DNA of 64,000 nt from Methanobacteriota archaeon. Lineage in GTDB: Archaea; Halobacteriota; Methanomicrobia; Methanomicrobiales; Methanoculleaceae. Location of the stretch: positions 25,535-89,534 of the forward strand of contig JAEWLJ010000027.1 in NCBI GenBank assembly GCA_023393455.1, given 5' to 3'. Within the stretch, counting starts at the first letter, position 1, and the number at the start of each line of letters is the position of its first letter. Shown in pieces: positions 18,166 to 27,428 of this stretch. The position numbers were made by a program, and so were the translations under genes. The notes below the pieces were generated by a model. It was given only the letters and a program-made list of their open reading frames with translations, searched no databases and was not told the DNA's origin.

Positions 18166-19376
18166 TCCGGCTGCAGTCGTGCCGGAAGGCCTACGCGAAG
18201 GAGACCCAGCGGACGGTCCCGCCTGAGGAGACTCTTGCCCGTGCCCGGGCACGGCTTCCGGCGGCGGGGATCACCCGCGTCGCCGATATCACGAACCTCG
18301 ACCGGATCGGGATACCGGTCTTCTCGAGCATCCGGCCGACCGCCGGGGCAGGGGCGATATCAGTCTACAACGGGAAAGGCGCCACCCCGATCGAGGCGGA
18401 GGTCTCCGCCGTGATGGAGGGGATCGAGCGCTACTCGGGCGAGATGGACGGCCGGGAGACGGTCGTCGGGCGGTACAGCGAGGTCTCGACCGGGAGAGCC
18501 GCCATCGACCCCGCCGACCTGATCCTCCCCGAACGGGTCCCGGCCGATATAGCCGTCCCCTGGGTCGAGGGGTATGATATCGTCCGGGAGGAGGAGGTAC
18601 TCGTTCCCGCCCACGCGGTCTACCACCCCCTCCCGGTGACCTATGGACGTCTCTTCCGGACCAACACCAACGGACTTGCTTCCGGAAACACCCTCGAGGA
18701 GGCGACCTTCCACGCCCTGATGGAGGTGGTCGAGCGCGACGCCTGGTCGCTCGTGGAGGTGACCAGAAACACCGGCCCCCGGATCGAGGGGATCGAGGAC
18801 GGGCTCGCCGCCGACCTGCTCGGGAAGTTCGCGGCCGCCGGCGTCGAGGTGACGCTCAAGGATATCACGAGCGACATCGGGATCCCCACGGTGGCCGCGG
18901 TCGCCGACGATGTGGTCCTCAGGGACCCGACGCTTCTCACGATCGGGATGGGGTCGCACACCTCGGCCTCCATCGCGGTTCTCCGGGCGTTAACAGAGGT
19001 CGCCCAGAGCCGGCTGACCCAGATCCACGGCGCGAGAGAGGATACCGATACGGCGGATGTCAGGAAGAGGATCGGCTACGAGCGGACGAAGCGGCTGAAC
19101 CGGCACTGGTTCGCGGAGAGCGAAACCGTCCGGTTCCCGGAGATGCCGTCGTTTGACAGCGACGACTTCCTCACCGATATCCACCACGTCGTCGACCGGC
19201 TCGGTGCGGCCGGGCTCTCCCGGGTGGTCGTGGTCAACCTCACCCGGCCGGAGATCGGCATCCCGGTCGTCCGGGTGATCGTGCCGGGGCTCGAGATGTA
19301 CGCGATGGACCAGGACCGGATGGGGAGGAGGTGCCGTGACGCACGAAGTCGTCGTCTTCCTCGGTCCCAGCTGTGA
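18162..19376 (+). CDS. ycaO: YcaO-family cyclodehydratase/thioamidation protein
   Basis: The 404-residue protein has YcaO motifs: SIRPTAGAGAISVYNGKG, EAEVSAVMEGIERYSGE (ATP/Mg-binding Glu residues), NTNGLASGNTLEEATFHALMEVVERDAWSL and ALTEVAQSRLTQIHGARE. In methanogens a YcaO with TfuA installs thioglycine in McrA, so that is its likely role: phosphorylating a backbone amide before sulfur attack. It starts at GTG 18162 inside the MoaE stop, and its last 41 bases overlap the start of tfuA. The C-terminus past MYAMDQDRMG is Arg-rich and lies within the overlap. Confidence 0.9.
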   Translation: MIRLQSCRKAYAKETQRTVPPEETLARARARLPAAGITRVADITNLDRIGIPVFSSIRPTAGAGAISVYNGKGATPIEAEVSAVMEGIERYSGEMDGRETVVGRYSEVSTGRAAIDPADLILPERVPADIAVPWVEGYDIVREEEVLVPAHAVYHPLPVTYGRLFRTNTNGLASGNTLEEATFHALMEVVERDAWSLVEVTRNTGPRIEGIEDGLAADLLGKFAAAGVEVTLKDITSDIGIPTVAAVADDVVLRDPTLLTIGMGSHTSASIAVLRALTEVAQSRLTQIHGAREDTDTADVRKRIGYERTKRLNRHWFAESETVRFPEMPSFDSDDFLTDIHHVVDRLGAAGLSRVVVVNLTRPEIGIPVVRVIVPGLEMYAMDQDRMGRRCRDARSRRLPRSQL

Positions 19377-20025
19377 CCATGCGACCGCCCGGGAGATCCT
19401 CGACGCCGAGTACCGCCCGCCGGCAAAACGGGGCGACCTCCTCGAGGCCGCACGCGCCGGGGCCCGGATCATCGGGCTCATCGACGGTGTCTTCTTCCAG
19501 GACTGCGCCGTAGCCCACCGGGAGGTCCTCGCCGCCCTCCGGGCCGGGGTGCGGGTCGTCGGTGCTTCGAGCATGGGAGCGCTCCGGGCTGCGGAGCTCG
19601 ACAGCCTCGGGATGGAGGGCGTCGGTGAGATCTACCGGGCCTACCGTGAGGGGAGGCTCGTCGCCGACGACGAGGTGGCGCTCCTCTTCGACCCCGAGAC
19701 GTTCGTGCCGCTCTCCGAGCCGCTCGTGAACATCCGGGCGACCCTGCAGGAGGCGCTTGCGTCCGGGACGATCAGCGCCGACGCGGCCGGGGCGCTCCTC
19801 GAGGCCGCCCGGGGGCTCTACTTCCCCGACCGGACCTATGACGCGGTCGTCGAGGCGGCGGAAGGGAAGGCGGACCCGGACGACCTCGCTCGTTTTCTCG
19901 CATTTGCCGGGGAGCATGCCGTCGACCGGAAACGCGAGGACGCGCTGCTTGCGCTCGAACGCATCAGGGAACTTGCCGGAGGCGTTGAACCGCCCGGTTC
20001 AACGATCCCACCGCAATTGCCGTAA
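19336..20025 (+). CDS. tfuA: TfuA-like partner of YcaO
   Basis: The 229-residue protein fits the TfuA family: FLGPSCDHATAREILDAEYRPPAKRGDLLEAARAGARIIGLIDGVFFQ, followed by GASSMGALRAAELDSLGMEGVGEIYRAYREG. It works with YcaO in thioamide formation, probably by guiding or delivering the sulfur source. It starts at GTG 19336, 41 bases inside ycaO, so the two are likely made together. The last gene of the operon; about 100 bases separate it from the convergent hydrolase gene. Confidence 0.88.
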   Translation: MTHEVVVFLGPSCDHATAREILDAEYRPPAKRGDLLEAARAGARIIGLIDGVFFQDCAVAHREVLAALRAGVRVVGASSMGALRAAELDSLGMEGVGEIYRAYREGRLVADDEVALLFDPETFVPLSEPLVNIRATLQEALASGTISADAAGALLEAARGLYFPDRTYDAVVEAAEGKADPDDLARFLAFAGEHAVDRKREDALLALERIRELAGGVEPPGSTIPPQLP

Positions 20026-20131
20026 GAAAATATCATTCCCCGGTCCGGGTCCTGTATGCCGGTGCGGAACCATTCCCACCGCAGTCTCCCGGACCAACCC
20101 CGGGTCTTCTCCCCGGCTCGCGTTCCGGCGC

Positions 20132-20962
20132 TCACTGCCCGAGTGAGAGCTGCCCGGCCAGCCACGCGATGCGGTCGCGGCGGGCCGTTTCGTTCAGGGA
20201 ATGGCCCGCATAGTACCACTTCTGCGACTTCGGGTCGCTCGCCCGCTCGAAGAACTCCCGGGACTGCTCCTCCGTGAAGACCTTGTCGTGAAGAGCGGAC
20301 TGGAAGAGGAGCGGAGTGGGTGCGGCCCGGCCGACCCAGACGGCGGGGTCGAGATCCGCGAGCGTTCGGCGGTAGTGCGCGAGCCGTTCGCCGGAGAGAT
20401 CGGGCAGGTTCGCGGCGGCGACGTCGACAAACCTCCCGGTCCCCGCCATCAGGACGGCGGCTCGAAGGCGCCGATCGACGCCGGCGAGTAGCCCTCCGAT
20501 GAGCGCCCCGAAACTGTGGCCCACGAACCCGATCCGGTCCGGGTCGACGTCCGGCCGCGCGACGAGGAGGTCGAGTCCCCGGCGAAGGTCGATCACCGTC
20601 TGGATATGCTCCGCCGCCGCCTCCTCGGGGTCCGTGACCGCCCGGCCCCAGGCCGCCGCCGTGCTCTCTGCCCAGGGGGCCTCGACGAGCAGGGAGGCCG
20701 CACCCATCCCGGCGAGGGCCACGGCCTCGGCGAGGAACGTGGCGCGGGAACCGGGTCCAGGGTGGAGGAAGAGAATCGCAGCAGTGCGCTGTGACCGGCC
20801 AGTTTCTGCCGGGGTCACCTGGTAGGCCCGGACCCTCCGACCCGGGGCGGACTGGTAGGTCAGGTCGCTGACCGAGGCGCCGGTACCGGCAGTCTCGATC
20901 ACGGGCGGCTCTCCCGCGTTGTAATCGAAGAGCAGGCGCGCATCGTCGTCAGATCGTTTCAT
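20132..20962 (-). CDS. Alpha/beta hydrolase (dienelactone-hydrolase-like)
   Basis: The 276-residue protein has the nucleophile elbow GHSFGAL (catalytic Ser about residue 150), an oxyanion region (LFLHPGPGSRATF), a probable acid in SALHDKVFTEEQ and a catalytic His in YYAGHSLNE. There is no signal peptide, so it is cytoplasmic. The substrate cannot be assigned; members of this group cleave esters or lactones. It stands alone on the minus strand between the YcaO operon and RuBisCO. Confidence 0.85.
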   Translation of the reverse strand: MKRSDDDARLLFDYNAGEPPVIETAGTGASVSDLTYQSAPGRRVRAYQVTPAETGRSQRTAAILFLHPGPGSRATFLAEAVALAGMGAASLLVEAPWAESTAAAWGRAVTDPEEAAAEHIQTVIDLRRGLDLLVARPDVDPDRIGFVGHSFGALIGGLLAGVDRRLRAAVLMAGTGRFVDVAAANLPDLSGERLAHYRRTLADLDPAVWVGRAAPTPLLFQSALHDKVFTEEQSREFFERASDPKSQKWYYAGHSLNETARRDRIAWLAGQLSLGQ

Positions 20963-21101
20963 AAGACTCCTTCTGTCATCCCTCTCGACCCCCCGGGAGA
21001 TAAACCCGGCGCCTGCAGGGGAAGGTGATCGCGCCCCTCTATGTCGAGTTCCAGATGGAAGGTTTTTCTATCCGGGAACCCTTTCTTCAAGAGGTGATTT
21101 G

Positions 21102-22394
21102 ATGGCGATTGACTGGTACGAAGAGTTTGTTGACCTGAACCACACCCCCGGTGCGGACGAACTCGTAGCCCTCTACTACTTCGAGCCTGCGAAGGGGATC
21201 AGCAGAGAGGAGGCGGTCGGGAGGATCGCGTCGGAGAGTTCGACCGGAACCTGGACGACGCTCTTCACCCTGCCGCCCCGGATGCGTGACCTCCAGGCGA
21301 AGGCATTCGAGATCGAGGGAAACTACGTGAAGATCGCATACCCGCTCGCTCTCTGGGAGGAGGGGAACGCAGCTCAGCTCCTGAGCGGGATCGCGGGGAA
21401 CATCTTCGGGATGAAGGCACTCGACCGTCTCCGGCTGATCGACGCCTCGCTCCCTGCCGAATACCTCCGCCACTTCAAAGGACCGCACTTCGGCATGGAA
21501 GGGATCCGGGATATGATGAACGTCCGGGGCCGGCCGCTCACGGGCGCAGTCCCGAAGCCGAAGGTGGGCTTCACCGCGGAGGAGCACGCTGAGGTCAGCT
21601 ACGAGACCTGGATGGGCGGGTTCGACTTCGTCAAGGACGACGAGAACCTGACCTCTCTCTCGTTCAACCGGTTCGAGGACCGCGTCCGGGCGATGGCGAA
21701 GATGCGGGATAAGGCCGAAAAGGAGACCGGCGACGTGAAGTCCGCGTTCATCAACATCACGGCCGAGACGGAGGTCATGAAGCAGCGGGCGAAGATGCTC
21801 GCCGACTACGGCTGGAACTACGCCATGATCGACGTCGTCGTCGTCGGGACCGCCGCCGTCGCGACCCTCCGGGACTACTGCTCCGACCTCGGGCTTGCCA
21901 TCCACGCCCACCGGGCGATGCACGCGTCGTTTGACCGGGACGAGCGGCACGGGATCACGATGCAGTTCCTGGCGAAGATAATGCGCCTTGTCGGCGTCTC
22001 GCAGATCCACACCGGGACTGCTGTAGGGAAACTGGTCGGTACCCGGGCGGAAGCAACGGTGCTTGCGGACGTGCTCCGGGAGAAGCATACGAACGCCGTC
22101 GATCATATGGCCCTCGACCAGGACTGGGGCAGCATCAAGAGCGCCTTCCCCGTCTCCTCAGGCGGGCTCCACCCCGGCCTCGTGCCGGAGGTGCTCGATA
22201 TCTACGGCACCGAACTCGTCCTCCTGGTGAGCGGCGGTATCCACGGCCACCCGAAGGGAACCCGGGCGGGCGCGGAGGCCACCATGCAGGCGATCGAGGC
22301 CTGGAAGGACGGCGAGACACTCGACGAGAAGGCGAAGAAGGCCACGGCACTCCGGGAGGCGCTGGAGAAGTGGGGGTATCATAAGCCGAAGTGA
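21102..22394 (+). CDS. rbcL: Form III ribulose-1,5-bisphosphate carboxylase/oxygenase
   Basis: This 430-residue RuBisCO large subunit has the archaeal form III pattern, with GAVPKPKVGF (catalytic Lys), GGFDFVKDDENL with the carbamylated Lys near residue 177, IHAHRAMHASF and the phosphate-binding SGGIHGH and SSGGLHPG. I chose ATG 21102 with GAGGTGATTTG just upstream. In methanogens it works with AMP/nucleoside salvage or with phosphoribulokinase in a reductive hexulose-phosphate path; neither partner is in this window. Confidence 0.95.
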   Translation: MAIDWYEEFVDLNHTPGADELVALYYFEPAKGISREEAVGRIASESSTGTWTTLFTLPPRMRDLQAKAFEIEGNYVKIAYPLALWEEGNAAQLLSGIAGNIFGMKALDRLRLIDASLPAEYLRHFKGPHFGMEGIRDMMNVRGRPLTGAVPKPKVGFTAEEHAEVSYETWMGGFDFVKDDENLTSLSFNRFEDRVRAMAKMRDKAEKETGDVKSAFINITAETEVMKQRAKMLADYGWNYAMIDVVVVGTAAVATLRDYCSDLGLAIHAHRAMHASFDRDERHGITMQFLAKIMRLVGVSQIHTGTAVGKLVGTRAEATVLADVLREKHTNAVDHMALDQDWGSIKSAFPVSSGGLHPGLVPEVLDIYGTELVLLVSGGIHGHPKGTRAGAEATMQAIEAWKDGETLDEKAKKATALREALEKWGYHKPK

Positions 22395-22450
22395 GGGGGT
22401 TTGGCAAGAAGTCCCCCGTCATTCCATGGGACTCATCCCGTGCCTTATCC

Positions 22451-22498
22451 GACGGGGAGGGGGAGACCCCCTCCCCGATCCCTCCCCCCGTGGTGATA
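22451..22498. repeat. Reduced G/C hairpin repeat, related to the dispersed element
   Basis: GACGGGGAGGGGG pairs with CCCCCTCCCC across a 2-3 base loop, followed by a C-rich run and TGGTGATA, the same end as the copy at 36169-36312. A similar GAGGGGGACACCCCCTCCC run occurs at 43493-43523. It may be a deletion form of the larger element. Confidence 0.5.
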
Positions 22499-22659
22499 TC
22501 CACCACGGTCCACTGCCCGGGGACAACTCGGGAGAAGAACCTGATTAGGTTCTCCTGCAATTCATTCCAGCCACTGTTTTTGCCTGTGTAACCTGGAGCA
22601 GTACTGCATTGAGGTTCGTAGATCTGAAGTTCAGGTTGCAACTTGCAACCCTCTACCAG

Positions 22660-22782
22660 TCGAGATCGCGTGATGGTTTACGTGGGACTGCGCACCTAGC
22701 GGTGCTCGTGCTCCTGCCCTTCGGCCAGTCGCCAGTCCAAGACCTTCGGTCTTCTCCAGCGATGTCCCTATGGGACATCGCG
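22660..22782. repeat. Flank module shared with the repeats near 36.1 kb and 56.2 kb
   Basis: The part next to the element holds two perfect hairpins: GATGTCCC/GGGACATC with a 3-base loop, and AAGACC/GGTCTT. The reverse complement occurs at 56139-56200 with the same stems but different loop bases. Further out, GACTGCGCACCT and CTTCGGCCAGTC are shared in weaker form with 36070-36140. It is probably part of the mobile or structured unit. Confidence 0.55.
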
Positions 22783-22854
22783 TATCGCCACGCACTGCCC
22801 CCGCCCCGCAGGAAGGGGGAGGAGGCCGAAGGCCGGGTGGGGTGGGGGGCGATC
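22783..22854 (-). repeat. Dispersed structured repeat, copy a (half-length)
   Basis: Copy a starts with TATCGCCACGCACTGCC and runs through the G/C stem and GGCC-GAA-GGCC hairpin shared by the other copies, but the half with the GGGGAGGGGG stem is missing. It stops near GGGGGGCGATC, which may be a changed form of the TGGCGATA end. Compared with copies b, d and e it is on the opposite strand. Confidence 0.6.
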
Positions 22855-22934
22855 AGGCGCAATTCAAAGTTCGCAAGCAATCAGAAACTTTCGGTGTCCT
22901 GCCCCTCCAAAAAAGTGCTCCTTTCCGGGTCTTC

Positions 22935-23810
22935 TCAAGCCCTCGCCGGCCCCCGCCGCTCCGGGCGCCCTTCCAGAGTCTTCGTCTCCCCGCCGTATAC
23001 CACCTTCGCCAGTTCCTCAAGCCCCTCGCGGAACTCGTCGATGTAGCCCTGCATCGAGAGGCTGCCCTCCGGGAAGGGGCAGTCGATATCGTAGAGCCGT
23101 TCGATCATCGGATCGGAGGGGAGCAGAGTGACATCGATCCCGGTCGCTTCCGCGGCCTCGACCATCGCTTTCCGGAACGGCCCGATGCAGTAGGCGAGCC
23201 GGTGGCGGTAGGTCTCGCGGGTCTTCTCAAGGTAGCCCTTCAGCCGGTAGACCTCGATCCGGTGGAAGTCCCGCCGGATCCGCTCGTCAGTGGTCTTGCC
23301 GAGCATGTAGTGATAATTCCGGTAGGGGTACATGCACTCGAGCTCCGCAGGGACCGTCCCGCAGGTGCCGAAGATGACGATATGGTAGTCCGCCGGGGCA
23401 AGGACGCCGTCGATGATCCGCCGGAAGAGTTTGTGGCTCGGGCTCTGGCTGTAGGGTTTCCTCACGGCGCAGGGGAGGAAGAGGGCGATCTCTCTTGGGA
23501 GAACAACATACTCGTCGATGATGAACCGGTAGGCGTCCTCGAACTCGCTGCGGTAGAACGGCGGGTCGAATATCTCGATCGGGTTCCCGTGCCGGTCCTG
23601 CACGACCTCGACGATCCGCCGGGGGGCGCCCCCTCCCCGCACTATCCGATCCTCCCACAAGAAAAAATGTTCCCCATCGTGGATAGAGTGTTGGACCGGA
23701 AGTTGCAAAAACCTCTCCCCTTCCAGGGTTGGTGCCAGGATTGCCCGGGTGTAAAACAGGAGAATCGCTCCCGGGAGCGCACCGGCAGAACTGCTAGAGA
23801 ACCGCACCAT
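22935..23810 (-). CDS. Archaeosine synthase core-domain protein (DUF5591, ArcS-like)
   Basis: The 291-residue protein carries PCAVRKPYSQSPSH, which fits the PC-x3-KPY-x2-S-x2-H motif of the ArcS lysine-transfer core. ArcS turns preQ0 at tRNA position 15 into the archaeosine intermediate. Here the core stands apart from the TGT-like and PUA domains. It fits that a tgtA gene, the enzyme acting just before it, starts at 63833. I chose ATG 23810; a GTG at 23840 would add ten residues but has no ribosome site. The N-terminal part (AILLFYTRAILAPTLEG) is not recognised. Confidence 0.75.
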   Translation of the reverse strand: MVRFSSSSAGALPGAILLFYTRAILAPTLEGERFLQLPVQHSIHDGEHFFLWEDRIVRGGGAPRRIVEVVQDRHGNPIEIFDPPFYRSEFEDAYRFIIDEYVVLPREIALFLPCAVRKPYSQSPSHKLFRRIIDGVLAPADYHIVIFGTCGTVPAELECMYPYRNYHYMLGKTTDERIRRDFHRIEVYRLKGYLEKTRETYRHRLAYCIGPFRKAMVEAAEATGIDVTLLPSDPMIERLYDIDCPFPEGSLSMQGYIDEFREGLEELAKVVYGGETKTLEGRPERRGPARA

Positions 23811-23981
23811 GAAGGCTCTTCCGGCGCCCCTTTCGCCCACGAGAGCGGGGTGTAGCCAGAAGTCGGATTAAAGAGAAAAGTATAACTGTTCGTATTCCTA
23901 ACTATAGTTCGTAAAATTCCAAACAAAACGTGCAACCGGTCCCCGGGCCGGAACTCTCAACAAAAACAGGAGATGAAAATT

Positions 23982-24437
23982 ATGGATGCCACAGACTTTC
24001 AGAAGATCATCACAAACGCTATTGACAGTGAAGTAGAGTCGTACACCTTCTACAAGTCGGTCGCTGACAGGGCGAAGGATGCAAACCTGAAGACGATCTT
24101 CCTCGACCTCGCTGAGGAAGAGAAGGGGCACCGGGAGTACCTCCAGGCCCTGCTGCTCCGCGATGCAAAGCAGATGAACTTTGTCGCGGCCAAAGACTAC
24201 AAGATCACCGACTCCATCGATGAACCCACGCTCACGGTCGATATGAAGCCGCTCGACGGTCTGGTCCTCGCCATCAAGAAGGAACTCCAGGCCGCCCAGA
24301 TGTACAAGCAGCTTGGCGCCGCCTCCGCGGATGCAGAGCAGAAGATGGTCTTTGTCCAGCTTGCAAACATGGAGATGGGACACAAGGCACGGCTCGAAGA
24401 TATCTACACGAATATGGCATACCCCGAGGCGTGGTAA
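23982..24437 (+). CDS. Rubrerythrin-like ferritin-fold protein
   Basis: The 151-residue four-helix protein has the diiron motifs of rubrerythrin: EVESYTFY, EEEKGHREYL, KKELQAAQMY and NMEMGHKARLE. The C-terminal rubredoxin domain is missing, so another electron donor is needed; the double rubredoxin at 40541-40933 is a candidate, by inference only. It probably lowers peroxide. Two ATGs compete, 23973 and 23982: AGGAGATGA, nearly the ideal ribosome site, ends 5 bases before 23982, so I chose that one. Confidence 0.88.
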   Translation: MDATDFQKIITNAIDSEVESYTFYKSVADRAKDANLKTIFLDLAEEEKGHREYLQALLLRDAKQMNFVAAKDYKITDSIDEPTLTVDMKPLDGLVLAIKKELQAAQMYKQLGAASADAEQKMVFVQLANMEMGHKARLEDIYTNMAYPEAW

Positions 24438-24623
24438 TCACCACCGCCTCACAACACCCTTTTACGAGAACTTTCCTTGCAGGGCCGGTCCCTTCCCCGC
24501 CGCGGTCGAAGCGGGCCTGCCCTACCTCTCATCCCGGACAGCCCCGGGACCCCCCGCCAGCATTTAAGTGTTTGGATCGCAAACGGCTATGAACTCTGAA
24601 GTTCAACCTATCTGGACAGAAGA

Positions 24624-27428
24624 ATGAAGAAGATCACCATCAAGGGGGCGCGGGAGCACAACCTCAACAACATCACCGTTGAACTCCCGCGCGACCGGCT
24701 CATCGTCCTCACGGGCGTATCCGGATCGGGGAAATCCACGCTTGCTTTCGATACCATCTATGCCGAGGGGCAGCGGCGTTACGTGGAGTCGCTCTCTGCT
24801 TATGCACGGCAGTTCCTCGGGCTGATGCAGAAACCTGACGTCGATAGCATCGACGGGCTCTCACCCGCCATCTCCATCGAGCAGAAGACGACGTCCAAGA
24901 ACCCCCGGAGCACCGTCGGCACGGTCACAGAGATCTACGACTACCTGCGGCTCCTCTTCGCCCGGATAGGGACGCCGTTCTGCCCGGAGCACCATATCCC
25001 CATCGAGGCGCAGTCGCCGGAGAAGATCGCCGACCATATCGTCTCCACGATGGCAGGGACAGTCACCATTCTCGCCCCGGTCATCCGGCAGAAGAAGGGA
25101 ACCTACCAGCAGGTCTTCAAAGATCTCAACCGGGAGGGCTACGCCCGGGTCCGGGTCAATGGGGAGATCCACCGGACGGACGAGGAGATCACCCTAGAAC
25201 GCTACCGCAAGCACGACATCGACGTGGTCATCGACCGCCTCTCCGTCGACGAGCGCTCAAGACTCGTCGAGGCGATCGAGAACGCCCTTGCAAAGTCCGA
25301 AGGACTCGTCATCGTCGTCGATGAGTCCGGCTGCGAAGAGACCTGCTCGGCGCTCATGGCCTGCCCGGTCTGCGGGATTGCATTCGAAGAACTCCAGCCC
25401 CGGATGTTCTCCTTCAACAGCCCGTTCGGCGCATGCGAGGAGTGCAACGGGCTCGGGTTCAGGATGGAGTTCGATCCGGACCTGATCATTCCGGACAAGA
25501 GCAAGTCGATCGCTGAAGGCGCCGTCATGCTCTACCGGAACTTCCTCGACGGCTACCGGAGCCAGTACCTCGGCGCCGTCGCGAAACACTTCGGGTTCTC
25601 GGTCCTGACGCCGATCAAGGATCTCACCGAGCAGCAGTACAACGCCCTGATGTTCGGCTCACCGGAGCACCTCCGCCTCTCGATGCGAACCAGGAACGGG
25701 GACTCATGGTCGCACTCCGGGGCGTGGGAAGGACTCGCCCCGCAGGCCGAACGGCTCTACCACCAGACCCAGTCGGAGTATCGCCGCCATGAACTCGAGA
25801 AGTTCATGAGGATCCTCCCCTGCCCAAAGTGCGAGGGCAGGAGGCTCAAAGAGAAGGTGCTTGCCGTGAAGGTCGCCGGGAAGTCCATCGTCGAGGTCAC
25901 CGACCTCTCGGTCACGGGAGCACGCTCGTTCTTCCAGACACTGGACCTCACCGAGAGCCAGCGCGAGATCGCAAAACAGGTCTTGAAGGAGATCGCCGCC
26001 CGGCTCGAGTTCCTGGAGCAGGTCGGCGTCGGCTACCTGACCCTCTCGCGGAGCGCAGGCAGCCTCTCGGGCGGGGAAGCGCAGAGGATACGCCTCGCGA
26101 CGCAGATCGGGTCGAACCTCACGGGGGTGCTCTATGTCCTCGACGAGCCCTCCATCGGGCTGCATCAGCGGGACAATCGAAAACTCCTCGAGACCCTGCA
26201 GCACCTCCGCGACCTCGGCAACACCCTCGTCGTGGTGGAGCACGACGAGGAGACGATCCGGAGCGCTGACTGGGTCGTGGACATGGGCCCCGGGGCCGGG
26301 CTCCACGGCGGCGACATCGTCGCGGAAGGGCCGCCGGACGCCATCGCGGCAAACCCGGCATCGATCACCGGCCGCTACCTCTCCGGCGATCTCAGGATCG
26401 AGGTTCCTGCTTCTCGTCGGAGGAGCGACCGGTTCATCAGGCTCTCGGGCTGCCGGGAGAACAACCTCAAGGGCATCGATGCAATGATCCCTATCGGCGT
26501 CCTGACGGTCATCACCGGTGTCTCGGGATCGGGGAAGTCCACGCTCATCTACGAGACGCTTTACCGGGCGCTGATGCAGAAACTCCACGGTTCACGGGAA
26601 CTTCCGGGGAAGCACGACAGCCTCGTCTTCGACGACGACCTGGACAAGGTGATCGTCATCGACCAGAGCCCCATCGGGCGGACGCCGCGCTCGAACCCGG
26701 CGACCTACACCAAGGTCTTCGACGAGATCCGGAAGGTCTTTGCCGGGACGAAGGAGGCGAAGGTCCGGGGCTACAAGCCCGGCCGGTTCTCGTTCAACGT
26801 CAAGGGCGGGCGGTGCGAGGCCTGCCAGGGTGAAGGTCTCATCAAGATCGAGATGAACTTCCTCCCCGACGTCTACGTCGAGTGCGAGGAGTGCAAGGGG
26901 GCGCGCTACAACCGCGAGACCCTCGAGGTGAAGTACCGGGGCAAGTCCATCGCCGACGTCCTCGACATGAGCGTCGAGGAGGCGCTGGCCCTCTTCGAGA
27001 ACGTCCCCTCGATCAGGAACAAACTCGATACGCTCTCCAGGGTCGGGCTCGGTTACATCAAACTCGGCCAGAGTTCCACCACCCTCTCGGGCGGCGAGGC
27101 GCAGCGGATCAAACTGACCCGCGAACTTGCAAAGCGGGCTACGGGGAAGACGATCTACCTCCTCGACGAACCGACGACCGGGCTGCACTTCCACGACGTG
27201 AAGAACCTGATCGCCGTCCTCGACGACCTGGTCGCCCGGGGAAACACGATGGTCGTGATCGAGCACAACCTGGACGTCATCAAGTCCGCCGACCACATCA
27301 TCGATCTCGGCCCCGAGGGCGGGGATGCCGGCGGCGAGATCGTCGCGACGGGAACCCCCGAGGAGGTCGCTCTGGTTGAAGGGAGTCACACGGGTGCGTT
27401 CTTAAAGGAGACCCTCAAGAAGCCATGA
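24624..27428 (+). CDS. uvrA: Excinuclease ABC subunit A
   Basis: The 934-residue protein is a full-length UvrA. It has Walker A motifs GVSGSGKST at about residues 31 and 632, Zn fingers at about C247/C250...C271/C274 and C731/C734...C754/C757, and ABC signatures LSGGEAQRIRLATQI and LSGGEAQRIKLTRELAKR, each followed by VLDEPSIGLHQ or LLDEPTTGLHF. It finds bulky DNA damage and loads UvrB. A TATA-like CATTTAAGTG lies about 60 bases upstream. Its stop overlaps the uvrC start by 4 bases. Confidence 0.98.
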   Translation: MKKITIKGAREHNLNNITVELPRDRLIVLTGVSGSGKSTLAFDTIYAEGQRRYVESLSAYARQFLGLMQKPDVDSIDGLSPAISIEQKTTSKNPRSTVGTVTEIYDYLRLLFARIGTPFCPEHHIPIEAQSPEKIADHIVSTMAGTVTILAPVIRQKKGTYQQVFKDLNREGYARVRVNGEIHRTDEEITLERYRKHDIDVVIDRLSVDERSRLVEAIENALAKSEGLVIVVDESGCEETCSALMACPVCGIAFEELQPRMFSFNSPFGACEECNGLGFRMEFDPDLIIPDKSKSIAEGAVMLYRNFLDGYRSQYLGAVAKHFGFSVLTPIKDLTEQQYNALMFGSPEHLRLSMRTRNGDSWSHSGAWEGLAPQAERLYHQTQSEYRRHELEKFMRILPCPKCEGRRLKEKVLAVKVAGKSIVEVTDLSVTGARSFFQTLDLTESQREIAKQVLKEIAARLEFLEQVGVGYLTLSRSAGSLSGGEAQRIRLATQIGSNLTGVLYVLDEPSIGLHQRDNRKLLETLQHLRDLGNTLVVVEHDEETIRSADWVVDMGPGAGLHGGDIVAEGPPDAIAANPASITGRYLSGDLRIEVPASRRRSDRFIRLSGCRENNLKGIDAMIPIGVLTVITGVSGSGKSTLIYETLYRALMQKLHGSRELPGKHDSLVFDDDLDKVIVIDQSPIGRTPRSNPATYTKVFDEIRKVFAGTKEAKVRGYKPGRFSFNVKGGRCEACQGEGLIKIEMNFLPDVYVECEECKGARYNRETLEVKYRGKSIADVLDMSVEEALALFENVPSIRNKLDTLSRVGLGYIKLGQSSTTLSGGEAQRIKLTRELAKRATGKTIYLLDEPTTGLHFHDVKNLIAVLDDLVARGNTMVVIEHNLDVIKSADHIIDLGPEGGDAGGEIVATGTPEEVALVEGSHTGAFLKETLKKP

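Larger units (their letters stand above)
22395..22934. other. 540-base intergenic stretch with repeat remnants
   Basis: No gene is seen. It contains a short G/C repeat (22451-22498) that ends in TGGTGATA, a flank module (about 22660-22782) and a short copy of the dispersed structured repeat (22783-22854). All of these are described separately. Confidence 0.7.

Noticed and set aside
22609..23046. A 145-codon plus-strand frame across the repeat near 22.8 kb
   Set aside because: It runs through repeat sequence and the antisense of the ArcS-like gene; its Arg/Pro/Ser-rich product comes from G/C composition.
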